Below are positions 1-6,644 of a DNA stretch of 18,632 nucleotides, in pieces. The notes under the pieces are model-generated. The model searched no databases, was not told the origin of the DNA, and saw only the letters and a list, made by a program, of their open reading frames with translations. Source of the stretch: JBKEDC01 sp047974225 (GTDB lineage: Bacteria > Bacteroidota > Bacteroidia > Bacteroidales > Prolixibacteraceae); assembly GCA_047974225.1 (NCBI GenBank), contig JBKECD010000051.1, forward strand, positions 1 to 18,632. The letters are read 5' to 3'. Each line of letters opens with the position of its first letter. Positions within the stretch are counted from its first letter, which is position 1. A program made the position numbers and the translations under genes.

Positions 1-149
1 AAACAAACACGATGACCATTAGTTCAAACATAATTAAGTGTGTTTTAGTAAATGTTTTTAAAAGATGTTGCGAAGGTAAACCTCTTGTAATACATAAAAG
101 CTAATGGAGAGAGAAAAGAGTATAACTTTTTATTTATTTAATTTTGGAG

Positions 150-157
150 TATATTTG
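150..157 (+). promoter_or_regulatory. Bacteroidota -7 box before the DJ-1-like gene
   Basis: TATATTTG matches TAnnTTTG exactly. Transcription in this phylum starts a few bases after this box, which here puts the start at about the ATG at 162, so the message may be leaderless. No convincing -33 TTG is seen; there is only a T-run near 127-132. Confidence 0.6.
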
Positions 158-161
158 TAGA

Positions 162-716
162 ATGAAAGTTGCCACATTTTTAGCTGAAGGTTTCGAGGAA
201 ACTGAAGCTATTGCCACGATTGATTTATTGCGACGAGCAGGTCTGACTGTTTGTGTGTTTTCGGTTACTGAAGATTTGAAAGTAACAGGTGCGAATCAGA
301 TTTCTGTCTTTGCCGATGAATTGATGTCGGCGTTTGATCCAAATGATTACAAGATGCTATTCTTGCCCGGAGGCATGCCGGGCACATTGAATCTGCAAAA
401 GTGCGAAGCACTGATGGAGGCGGTGAAGCTATTTGCTCAAAAGCGGAAGTGGCTCGCTGCTATTTGTGCGGCTCCCTCTATCTTTGGTGAATTAGGATTG
501 CTGAAAGGAAAAGAAGCGACTTGTTATCCCGGCTTTGAGTCGAAGCTTACGGGTGCAACTTTCGCGGTGAAGAAAGAGGTGGTAGTTTCCGATCGGATCA
601 TCACTAGTCGAGGTGTCGGCACAGTCATTCCCTTTGCGCTCCACATCATTGCCAATCTAGTGGGCGAGGAGAAAGCTGATGAAATCGAAGCGGGGATTGT
701 GCATCGGGTGAGGTAG
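162..716 (+). CDS. DJ-1/PfpI (ThiJ) family protein
   Basis: A 184-residue protein of the DJ-1/PfpI superfamily, whose members include protein/nucleotide deglycases, glyoxalase III-like enzymes and redox-protective proteins. It is probably cytosolic, as no signal peptide is visible. The nucleophile-elbow cysteine is Cys102 in AAICAAPS, equivalent to DJ-1 Cys106. The acidic partner is Glu15 in FEETEA, equivalent to Glu18 of DJ-1. Length is normal for a stand-alone DJ-1 protein. A TTG at 144 opens the frame six codons earlier, but it lies upstream of the predicted transcription start, so the ATG at 162 is preferred. The gene converges on the corA-like gene with only 8 bases between the stops. 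The family call is firm; the exact substrate cannot be read from sequence. Confidence 0.9.
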   Translation: MKVATFLAEGFEETEAIATIDLLRRAGLTVCVFSVTEDLKVTGANQISVFADELMSAFDPNDYKMLFLPGGMPGTLNLQKCEALMEAVKLFAQKRKWLAAICAAPSIFGELGLLKGKEATCYPGFESKLTGATFAVKKEVVVSDRIITSRGVGTVIPFALHIIANLVGEEKADEIEAGIVHRVR

Positions 717-724
717 TTTTATTC

Positions 725-1702
725 TCAAAACCATTTACGTTTCATAAATACCCATATGCTGATGAGGGCGACGAGCGCCATGGCGGCGAGGAGAATGAAG
801 TAGCCGTTTTCGGTTTGAAGTTCGGGCATGTTTGCGAAGTTCATGCCATAGATGCCGGCGATAAAGGTCAGCGGAATGAAAATCACGGAGTAGCTGGTGA
901 GCGTTTTCATCACTCGGTTGAGTTTGTCGCCTTGAATGCTGAAAGCAAGATTGAGCTTGCTTTCGAGCGATTGTAGCTCAAAGTCGATGTCGGATATCAG
1001 GTTGTTGGTTTGCTCTTTGAGTTCGGAGAAATATTTATTTTCAAAATCGTCTAGTTCGGTTTTCTCCAACTTTACAATCAAATTGCGCAGGCTCACGGCT
1101 GCTCGTTTGAAATCCGACAAACTTCGTTTGTGTCGCTCGATTTCTTCGGTGAGCTTGATGGTGTTGTTGTTATTGATTTCATTCAATTTCAGATTGATGT
1201 ATTCCATCAATTGCTGCATGCGCAATTCATAGTGGTCGATGATGGCTTCAAGGATGAGGAAGAAAAGATAGTCGGCTTTTTTGGTGCGTGCCAATCCTTT
1301 GGGGTTTTGCAATCTTTCGCGCACTCTGCCGAAATAATCTCCACTACGCTCTTGAATGCTCCACACAAAATCGGTGCCAATCATGAAAAACATTTGTTCG
1401 GTGTCGATGGGCTCAAACTCAGGTTTCAGCACCTTGATGCCGACAAATAATAAATTGTCTAGCTCAATGAGCTTATTCGGGTGCTCGCTGTCGCTGAGCA
1501 GTTTTAAGAGAAAGTCGTCGAGTTGATTATTGATAATAATAGCTCGGGCTTCAGTGGTGAATTGGAGTCCATAGGAGTTGAGCCATTGGGTGTAGGGCGG
1601 AGTGCTTAGGCGGATGTCATGGAGCAGATTGAATTTTACCAATTCATGTTCGTTGCCTGCATAGCGTATCAGTGAGGTGAGGTCGAAAAAGCTAGAGTCC
1701 AT
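725..1702 (-). CDS. corA: CorA-family Mg2+/Co2+ transporter
   Basis: A 325-residue inner-membrane divalent cation channel of the CorA/MIT family. The N-terminal three-quarters is a charged, helix-rich cytoplasmic domain with long coiled-coil-like stretches (about residues 150-250). The C-terminus has two membrane helices joined by the signature loop: YGMNF at residues 285-289, followed by ANMPEL. A short basic tail (MKRKWF) ends the protein, as is usual in this family. The gene is alone on its strand and converges with the DJ-1-like gene. A weak -7-like TATTTTAG lies on the minus strand near 1729-1736. The GMN motif makes the family certain; preference for Mg2+ over Co2+ or Ni2+ is inferred from the family. 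Confidence 0.93.
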   Translation of the reverse strand: MDSSFFDLTSLIRYAGNEHELVKFNLLHDIRLSTPPYTQWLNSYGLQFTTEARAIIINNQLDDFLLKLLSDSEHPNKLIELDNLLFVGIKVLKPEFEPIDTEQMFFMIGTDFVWSIQERSGDYFGRVRERLQNPKGLARTKKADYLFFLILEAIIDHYELRMQQLMEYINLKLNEINNNNTIKLTEEIERHKRSLSDFKRAAVSLRNLIVKLEKTELDDFENKYFSELKEQTNNLISDIDFELQSLESKLNLAFSIQGDKLNRVMKTLTSYSVIFIPLTFIAGIYGMNFANMPELQTENGYFILLAAMALVALISIWVFMKRKWF

Positions 1703-1784
1703 ATTTTATATTCTTTTGAGTGAGCTAAAATACGTTTTCTTTGCTGATAAAATTCTTCCCAAGAGAGAAAAATGTGCTTCGTTA

Positions 1785-1830
1785 AAATAAAAAGGAGCAC
1801 TTTTAGTCGATAATGACTAAGAGTGCTCCT
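1785..1830 (-). terminator. Intrinsic terminator of the NigD-like gene
   Basis: A 16-bp stem (1793-1808 with 1815-1830, one G-T wobble) closes a 6-base loop (GATAAT). On the minus strand it is followed by a T-rich run. It sits about 25 bases after the stop of the NigD-like gene and insulates it from the corA-like gene. Confidence 0.85.
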
Positions 1831-1856
1831 GCTCTTGAAAGTCGAGTGGGTTGTGC

Positions 1857-2627
1857 CTATCGGCACTCGGCTTGTTCTTTTTTCATCACTTTGGCAAGAT
1901 TTGGTGTACTTGCGGTTTCAGGATTGTCATTGCTGAAATCGTAAACGAGGCGATTGTCATAATCAATTGCATTTCCAGAGTCGTCTCTTGCGCGAAGCGC
2001 AATGTTGATTGAATCTTCTCCTTGTTCTTTCAGGGCTGAAATGTCAAATGACGCAATTCCCCAAGCGGAATAGCCACTCAATGGGGCATTGAAATAATTG
2101 TGAGTCAGTTCTAAAATCACGGCATCATCATCCGTTTTGTCGAGCGTTAAATCTTCAATGACATTGACAAACTGAGTGGTGTATGCTAGAGGCATCTCAA
2201 ATGTCAAGGTCAAATAATCGTCCACAATCCACGCACTGGTGATGCTGACGGGGTCGCTTCCCACGGAATCGCGCTCTTGCGTGGTGGTGGTTTCGTCGAA
2301 AATCAGCATATCCTTGGTGAGCATTTGCTCAATGCCATTCACACGCACATAGTAGGTGTAATCGCCGTTGGGGTCATCGCCGAGGATGGTGTAATTCACT
2401 GTTACTCGATCGCCCTCTTCGAGGAAAGACACGTGAGTCTGATTGGCGGCTGGCCACAAGCTTTCGCCATCATCATTCACCAGATAATAGTAATCGTCTA
2501 ATTGGTGATAGGTGGCGGGTGCAATCACATAATCACCCAAAGAATAACCGTCGTCATCGCTGCTGCAAGATGTTGCTCCTACTCCCAAGAGCATCATCGC
2601 TAAAAAACCATAAACTAACTTCTTCAT
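1857..2627 (-). CDS. NigD-like lipoprotein
   Basis: A 256-residue secreted lipoprotein resembling the NigD-like family of Bacteroidales, whose members have paired beta-rich domains and no settled function. Residues 1-20 form a type II signal peptide (KK, hydrophobic core, GATSC lipobox) with the acceptor Cys at 21. It is followed by SSDDD, the kind of Ser/Asp-rich stretch that directs Bacteroidota lipoproteins to the cell surface. The mature part is rich in acidic and aromatic residues, without cysteines or catalytic motifs that I recognise. The gene is monocistronic, with a strong hairpin terminator downstream and a sigma-54-type promoter upstream. The lipoprotein call is secure; the NigD assignment rests on overall resemblance of the start and domain pattern. 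Confidence 0.75.
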   Translation of the reverse strand: MKKLVYGFLAMMLLGVGATSCSSDDDGYSLGDYVIAPATYHQLDDYYYLVNDDGESLWPAANQTHVSFLEEGDRVTVNYTILGDDPNGDYTYYVRVNGIEQMLTKDMLIFDETTTTQERDSVGSDPVSITSAWIVDDYLTLTFEMPLAYTTQFVNVIEDLTLDKTDDDAVILELTHNYFNAPLSGYSAWGIASFDISALKEQGEDSINIALRARDDSGNAIDYDNRLVYDFSNDNPETASTPNLAKVMKKEQAECR

Positions 2628-2665
2628 AACTTTTTAATTTTAATCGTTTGAATCAATCAGGGATT

Positions 2666-2682
2666 TGCAATTACCGTGCCAA
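2666..2682 (-). promoter_or_regulatory. Putative sigma-54 (RpoN) -24/-12 promoter
   Basis: Minus strand reads TTGGCACG, GTAA, TTGCA. This matches the RpoN consensus TGGCACG-N4-TTGCW at every fixed position, with the required 10 bases between the GG and GC doublets. The predicted start is near 2656, giving a leader of about 28 nt before the NigD-like ATG. A second TTGGC lies just upstream. No TAnnTTTG box is seen in this spacer on the minus strand. Confidence 0.7.
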
Positions 2683-2744
2683 GATGCCAAGCGAGTGCTT
2701 TAATAAGTTTTAATTATGGCTAAGCTGTGCGAAATAATAATATG

Positions 2745-2781
2745 TATAAAAAAAGAGGCATGCCGAAAGGCGTGCCTCTTT
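2745..2781 (-). terminator. Intrinsic terminator, probably of the oxoamine synthase gene
   Basis: A 13-bp stem (2752-2764 with 2769-2781, one G-T wobble) carries a GAAA tetraloop. On the minus strand it is followed by seven T residues, a strong intrinsic terminator. It is about 215 bases from the oxoamine synthase stop only because a MITE-like element lies between them; removing that element would leave it roughly 30 bases downstream. Confidence 0.85.
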
Positions 2782-2970
2782 AGGGGACTTCTAAAAATTA
2801 GCTGTTAGGTCATTTTGATTTTATGAGAGATAGATTTTGGGCTAATTTCGCCAAAGCATAGCGAGCTATGGTTTAAGAGATTAGTGCAAAAGATGCGCTC
2901 AGAAAACAAAATGAACAACAGCTGTATTTAGCAGCCTCCCCAATTTAAAACTAATTTTTAGAAGTCCCCT
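2782..2970. mobile_element. MITE-like element with 20-bp terminal inverted repeats (intact copy)
   Basis: Perfect inverted repeats AGGGGACTTCTAAAAATTAG (2782-2801) and its complement (2951-2970) bound a 189-bp sequence with no coding capacity. TTTA occurs immediately outside the GGGG and CCCC ends (2779-2782 and 2970-2973), consistent with a 4-bp target duplication; on that reading the element is 187 bp. It contains a small internal palindrome (CATAGC/GCTATG near 2857-2870). A decayed, inverted copy is found at about 12907-13040. No transposase is seen nearby, so it would be non-autonomous. The mobilising family is unknown to me. Confidence 0.75.
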
Positions 2971-2997
2971 TTAGTCAATATCTAATTGGAGGTTTGT

Positions 2998-4248
2998 TTA
3001 GAGTTTACCCATTGGCTTGATGGCTTCTCCTTGAAATTCGCCTGCTTCCAATTTGGTGCGAACCTTTTTGAAGCATTCGATGGTGTAGTTCACATCCTCT
3101 AGTGTGTGTACTGCTGTTGGGATAATGCGCAAGATGATTTCTCCTTTAGGAATCACTGGATAGACCACCACTGAGCAGAAGATGCTATATACTTCGCGCA
3201 ATTCGACTACCACGTTGGTTGCTTCCACCACGCCACCTTTCATAAATACAGGGGTTACTGGAGTGTTGGTTTTGCCAATGTCGAAACCTGCGTCTTTGAA
3301 TCCACTTTGAAGCGCTTTCACAATTGTCCAAAGGTTTTCGCGAAGTTCAGGACAACCTTTCAAAAGCTCCAAGCGTTTTTTTGCACCCACCACCAATGGC
3401 ATTGGAAGTGATTTGGCAAATGTTTGCGAACGCATATTATAGCGTAGGTAGTTGCACACGTCAGTGTTTGTTGCCACGAAAGCACCAATCAACGCCATTG
3501 ATTTGGCGAATGTGCAGAAAAGGACATCAACCTTATCGGTTACTCCGAAGTGTTCAGGCACACCAGCACCTGTTTTTCCCATTGTTCCGAATCCGTGAGC
3601 GTCATCTACTAAGAGGCGGAAGTTGAAGTCGTCTTTCAATGCGCAGATTTCGTCTAATTTACCCATATCTCCCGACATGCCAAACACGCCTTCGGTGATA
3701 ACCAAAATGCCGCCGCCTTGTTTCTCGGCTAGTGCAGTAGCGCGTTCTAGTTGTTTGCGTAGGCTTTCGATGTCATTGTGAGCGTAAACATAGCGTTTAC
3801 CCATGTGAAGGCGCACACCATCAATGATGCATGCGTGCGACTCGCTGTCATACACAATCACATCGTTTCTACCCACAAGCGTGTCGATGATTGACACCAT
3901 TCCTTGATATCCGAAGTTCAGCAAGAATGCGTCTTCTTTACCTACAAATGCGGCGAGGTCGCGCTCAAGCTCTTCGTGCAAGTTGGTTTGTCCCGACATC
4001 ATGCGAGCGCCCATAGGGTAGGCGAGTCCCCAGTCTTTAGCGCCTTGAGCATCTGCCTTGCGCACTTCTGGGTGGTTTGCCAACCCGATGTAGTTGTTCA
4101 AACTCCAGTTTAAAACTTCTTTACCTTGAAACATCATGCGTGGAGCAATTTCGCCTTCTAGTTTTGGGAATGCGAAATAGCCATGCGCTTCTTTCATGTG
4201 CTGACCAATATTACCTTTGTTCGAGCTGAATTTGTCAAATATATCCAT
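2998..4248 (-). CDS. Alpha-oxoamine synthase family PLP enzyme (aminotransferase class I/II fold)
   Basis: A 416-residue PLP enzyme of the alpha-oxoamine synthase group, which condenses an amino acid with an acyl-CoA or acyl-ACP and releases CO2. Members include KBL, 8-amino-7-oxononanoate synthase, serine palmitoyltransferase and cysteate acyltransferase. Visible features are the ring-stacking His138 in ESHACIIDG, the PLP-contacting DDAHG (215-219) and the Schiff-base Lys249 in TFAKS. The stretch after the N-terminal domain reads PMGARMMSGQT where typical members have GxxSxRxxxGT, so this is a divergent subgroup. In this phylum sphingolipid or sulfonolipid base synthesis and threonine/glycine metabolism are all possible roles; sequence alone does not decide. 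It has its own -7 box and a terminator now displaced by a MITE-like insertion. Confidence 0.85.
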   Translation of the reverse strand: MDIFDKFSSNKGNIGQHMKEAHGYFAFPKLEGEIAPRMMFQGKEVLNWSLNNYIGLANHPEVRKADAQGAKDWGLAYPMGARMMSGQTNLHEELERDLAAFVGKEDAFLLNFGYQGMVSIIDTLVGRNDVIVYDSESHACIIDGVRLHMGKRYVYAHNDIESLRKQLERATALAEKQGGGILVITEGVFGMSGDMGKLDEICALKDDFNFRLLVDDAHGFGTMGKTGAGVPEHFGVTDKVDVLFCTFAKSMALIGAFVATNTDVCNYLRYNMRSQTFAKSLPMPLVVGAKKRLELLKGCPELRENLWTIVKALQSGFKDAGFDIGKTNTPVTPVFMKGGVVEATNVVVELREVYSIFCSVVVYPVIPKGEIILRIIPTAVHTLEDVNYTIECFKKVRTKLEAGEFQGEAIKPMGKL

Positions 4249-4278
4249 TGCTTAAATTTTGAGTTTTCATTTACGCCG

Positions 4279-4286
4279 CAAAACTA
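4279..4286 (-). promoter_or_regulatory. Bacteroidota -7 box before the oxoamine synthase gene
   Basis: The minus strand reads TAGTTTTG, an exact TAnnTTTG. The predicted start is near 4273, leaving an A-rich leader of about 25 nt before the ATG at 4248. No clear -33 TTG is seen at the usual spacing. Confidence 0.6.
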
Positions 4287-4372
4287 CACTAAATCAATTC
4301 GTGTTGAGTGGGTTAAAATACTTAATATGATGGGGAAACTCTTTATTTTGTAGATATTTTTGGGAGCTTTCT

Positions 4373-4843
4373 TTATTGGGCGCACAAATCCGCAATTGCC
4401 TTGTGCTCCATGCGGCAGATGCGCCAATTCTCCTCAAAGTCAGCACCTAGTTGTGCATAAAAGGCTTTGCCTTTGTTGTTTCCGATGGAAACTTCCCAGT
4501 CAATCCGCCGAGAGTTGCTGTCGAGGGCTACTTGTGCCAATGCTTTGAAAAGCTGGCTTCCGATGCCTTTTCCGCGAGCGTGTTCGCTCACCACTAAGTC
4601 TTCGAGGTGCAGGGTTTTCCCCACCCAAGTAGATATCCGATAATAATAAAGAGCAATGCCAAGTATCTCATTGTTTTCTTCGGCTATCAATGCAAACAAG
4701 CAAGGTGATGCGCCGAATAGATATTCGGAGATGTCGCCTTTTTCAAGTTTCACCTTTTCTAAAGCATTTTCATTGACAGCCAAAGCAACGATTAAATTCC
4801 AAATTTGAGATATGTCTTGAGGGGTAGCGTGTCGAATGTTCAT
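4373..4843 (-). CDS. GNAT-family N-acetyltransferase
   Basis: A 156-residue GCN5-related acetyltransferase that would transfer acetyl from acetyl-CoA to an amine. Motif A is clear: LHLEDLVV (78-85) followed by the acetyl-CoA pyrophosphate loop RGKGIG (90-95), then motif B FYAQLGA (128-134). The LEDLVV and W-V-N-FY-LGA pattern is closest to diamine/spermidine acetyltransferase-like GNATs, but substrates in this superfamily are not predictable. The frame stays open 13 codons upstream to 4882, but that start lies inside the terminator hairpin of the preceding Hpt gene, so the ATG at 4843 is chosen. It may have a weak promoter in the 30-base gap after the terminator. Confidence 0.88.
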   Translation of the reverse strand: MNIRHATPQDISQIWNLIVALAVNENALEKVKLEKGDISEYLFGASPCLFALIAEENNEILGIALYYYRISTWVGKTLHLEDLVVSEHARGKGIGSQLFKALAQVALDSNSRRIDWEVSIGNNKGKAFYAQLGADFEENWRICRMEHKAIADLCAQ

Positions 4844-4868
4844 AGGAATTGATGGTTGGGGTGTAAAT

Positions 4869-4899
4869 AGCAAAAGACGCAAAAGTGCTTTGCGTCTTT
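4869..4899 (-). terminator. Intrinsic terminator of the Hpt-domain gene
   Basis: A perfect 11-bp stem (4873-4883 with 4889-4899, AAAGACGCAAA arm) carries a 5-base loop and is followed by TTTT on the minus strand. It lies between the Hpt gene and the GNAT gene. Confidence 0.75.
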
Positions 4900-4923
4900 A
4901 TTGTATTTGCGTTGAATCTCTTT

Positions 4924-5277
4924 TTAAAGTTTTTCCAAATCGCCTTTCAGCTCGATGATGGCTTGGTTGCATTGTTCATCGAATAGCTCTAGGTAGGAAT
5001 GATATGAAGGCACGTCTTCCAATCGTTGCGTCTTCAATTGCAACTCTTTAAGCTTCCAACCTAATTCGTCCATGCCAAAAGTCAGCATTGATGATTTCGC
5101 TTTGTGAGCCAGCTCGCCCAGTTCCTTCCACTTTTGAGCATCGTAATACTCTTTCAGTTCGCCTCGAAACTCTTCAATTTGGAGGAGGAACATGTCAATC
5201 ATTTCACGAGTGAAATCAGGGTCGCCACCAGTCATCTCGTTTAAGTAGTCTAAGCTTGTGTATCTTTCTGCACTCAT
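4924..5277 (-). CDS. Hpt (histidine phosphotransfer) domain protein
   Basis: A small 117-residue all-helical protein consisting of a single Hpt domain. Such domains shuttle phosphate between receiver domains in multistep two-component relays. The phosphorylatable site is His58 in AHKAKSS (57-63), matching the family pattern AHxxKG/S with Ser replacing the usual Gly. No kinase or receiver domain is attached and no partner gene lies in the window, so it would serve a hybrid kinase encoded elsewhere. The frame opens earlier at 5331, but the region before Met 5277 (TTTTTG-rich, promoter-like) fits a leader better. It is divergently arranged with gcvT. Confidence 0.82.
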   Translation of the reverse strand: MSAERYTSLDYLNEMTGGDPDFTREMIDMFLLQIEEFRGELKEYYDAQKWKELGELAHKAKSSMLTFGMDELGWKLKELQLKTQRLEDVPSYHSYLELFDEQCNQAIIELKGDLEKL

Positions 5278-5350
5278 AGATATTGATTTTAGTTTCTGCA
5301 AAAATGTGATATTTTCTTTGAATAATGGCAATAAGATGCAGATAATCTTC

Positions 5351-5358
5351 TAAATTTG
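5351..5358 (+). promoter_or_regulatory. Bacteroidota -7 box before gcvT
   Basis: TAAATTTG matches TAnnTTTG exactly. The start is predicted near 5364, giving a leader of about 72 nt to the gcvT ATG at 5436. No TTG is found about 19 bases upstream. No glycine-riboswitch architecture is recognisable in this short leader. Confidence 0.55.
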
Positions 5359-5435
5359 CAGAAGTTTAAAATTGATGCAACACATGGAGGCTGAAAATGA
5401 GCTTAAAACATGTGGGCAATTAAAATAAAATAAAG

Positions 5436-6518
5436 ATGAAAAAAACTGTTTTCAATCAAATCCACCAGCAAGCTGGTGGTAAGTTAGTGCCTTTTGCAGG
5501 CTTTGAAATGCCTGTGGAATTTGCCGGAATCAAGGTGGAACACCTGAAAGTGCGCGAATCAGTGGGTGTGTTTGATGTGTCGCACATGGGTGAGTTTTGG
5601 GTGAAAGGACCTAAGGCGTTCGACTTGGTGCAGTCGGTAACGACCAATGATATTTCGACCTTGAAGCTCGGTCAGGCGCAATATTCTTGTTTGCCCAATG
5701 GCAAAGGGGGGATTGTGGATGATTTGTTGGTGTATTATTATGAAGAGGAAAAATACCTCTTGGTGGTTAATGCCTCAAACATCGACAAAGATTTTGCGTG
5801 GATTTCTTCGCAAAACACCATGGGTGCAGAGTTGGAAAATGCTTCCGACAAGATTTCGCAACTTGCCATTCAAGGACCTAAAGCGACTGAAGTGCTGCAA
5901 AAGCTCACTGAGGTGGATTTGGCAGCCATTCCCTATTATCATTTCACCACCGGCAAGTTTGCTGGCGTGGCGAAAGTGATTATCTCAGCCACAGGATACA
6001 CAGGAGCAGGTGGTTTTGAATTGTATTTCTATAATGAAGATGCCGAGACTATATATAATGACATTTTTGAATCGGGTGAGGAGTTTGACATTCAGCCTAT
6101 CGGGTTGGTTGCGCGCGATACGCTTCGACTTGAAAAATGCTTCTGTCTTTATGGTAATGATATTGATGACACGACGTCGCCCATCGAAGCAGGCTTAGGC
6201 TGGATTACCAAATTCAACGACCGCAATAACTTCGTGGATAAAGACCGCTTCTTGCGTCAAAAAGAAGAGGGTGTGAGCCGTCGATTGCGAGGCTTTGAGA
6301 TGATCGACCGAGGCATTCCTCGTCATGGCTATGAACTCTTTGATGCCGAAGGCAACAAGATTGGCGAGGTAACGTCAGGCACTCAGTCGCCTTGCTTGAA
6401 TAAAGGTATCGGCATGGCCTATGTGGCATCGGAATACGCTGCTTTTGGCACTGAAATATTCGTGGGTGTGCGCAATAAAATGCTTAAAGCACAAGTGGTG
6501 AAAATGCCATTTGTGTAG
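5436..6518 (+). CDS. gcvT: Glycine cleavage system T protein (aminomethyltransferase)
   Basis: A 360-residue cytosolic T protein. It takes the aminomethyl group from lipoylated H protein, releases ammonia and transfers the one-carbon unit to tetrahydrofolate as 5,10-methylene-THF. Full length with the expected blocks: the N-terminal PFAGFEMPVEF and FDVSHMGE segments, GGIVDDL (91-97) carrying the conserved aspartate equivalent to E. coli Asp101, VVNASNIDKD, the GYTGAGGFELY stretch and the C-terminal barrel containing GEVTSG. It is transcribed alone from its own -7 box and closed by a terminator; gcvH and gcvP are not adjacent. The ATG at 5436 follows an A-rich leader. Confidence 0.97.
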   Translation: MKKTVFNQIHQQAGGKLVPFAGFEMPVEFAGIKVEHLKVRESVGVFDVSHMGEFWVKGPKAFDLVQSVTTNDISTLKLGQAQYSCLPNGKGGIVDDLLVYYYEEEKYLLVVNASNIDKDFAWISSQNTMGAELENASDKISQLAIQGPKATEVLQKLTEVDLAAIPYYHFTTGKFAGVAKVIISATGYTGAGGFELYFYNEDAETIYNDIFESGEEFDIQPIGLVARDTLRLEKCFCLYGNDIDDTTSPIEAGLGWITKFNDRNNFVDKDRFLRQKEEGVSRRLRGFEMIDRGIPRHGYELFDAEGNKIGEVTSGTQSPCLNKGIGMAYVASEYAAFGTEIFVGVRNKMLKAQVVKMPFV

Positions 6519-6521
6519 GCT

Positions 6522-6552
6522 TTAGTAGTTAGTGCTTAGTGCTTAGTGGTTA
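6522..6552 (+). repeat. Tandem 7-bp repeat TTAGTGC
   Basis: Directly after the gcvT stop the sequence TTAGTAG, TTAGTGC, TTAGTGC, TTAGTGG, TTAG runs in register. Its last copy forms part of the left arm of the terminator that follows. Confidence 0.7.
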
Positions 6553-6594
6553 GCGGGGGAGCTTGCAAAGCTTTTTCGCTAACCACTATTTTTT
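6544..6594 (+). terminator. Intrinsic terminator of gcvT
   Basis: A 12-bp stem (TAGTGGTTAGCG at 6544-6555 with its complement at 6577-6588) encloses a smaller AGCTT/AAGCT hairpin and is followed by six T residues. It separates gcvT from the convergent outer-membrane protein gene. Confidence 0.8.
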
Positions 6595-6620
6595 ACGTTT
6601 CATGCGTTCCTATTTTGTCC

Positions 6621-6644
6621 ATTCGTAATTGCTCATTCGTAATT
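6621..6644. repeat. Dispersed ATTCGTAATT repeat, copy 1
   Basis: Two ATTCGTAATT units separated by GCTC, ending at the stop codon of the outer-membrane protein gene. The same motif in the opposite orientation follows the upxY stop at 9832-9862, so both copies sit 3' of a stop codon in the same sense relative to the gene. Confidence 0.7.

Noticed and set aside
1669..1866. Minus-strand ORF of 65 residues overlapping the corA start
   Set aside because: It spans the terminator hairpin of the NigD-like gene and the corA leader, and has no resemblance to a protein family.
4844..4882. Longer N-terminus for the GNAT protein
   Set aside because: The extra codons lie in the terminator hairpin of the preceding gene and do not match the GNAT fold start.
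5359..5435. Glycine riboswitch in the gcvT leader
   Set aside because: The leader is only about 72 nt, AT-rich, and lacks the conserved paired stems and GG-rich junctions of the glycine aptamer.
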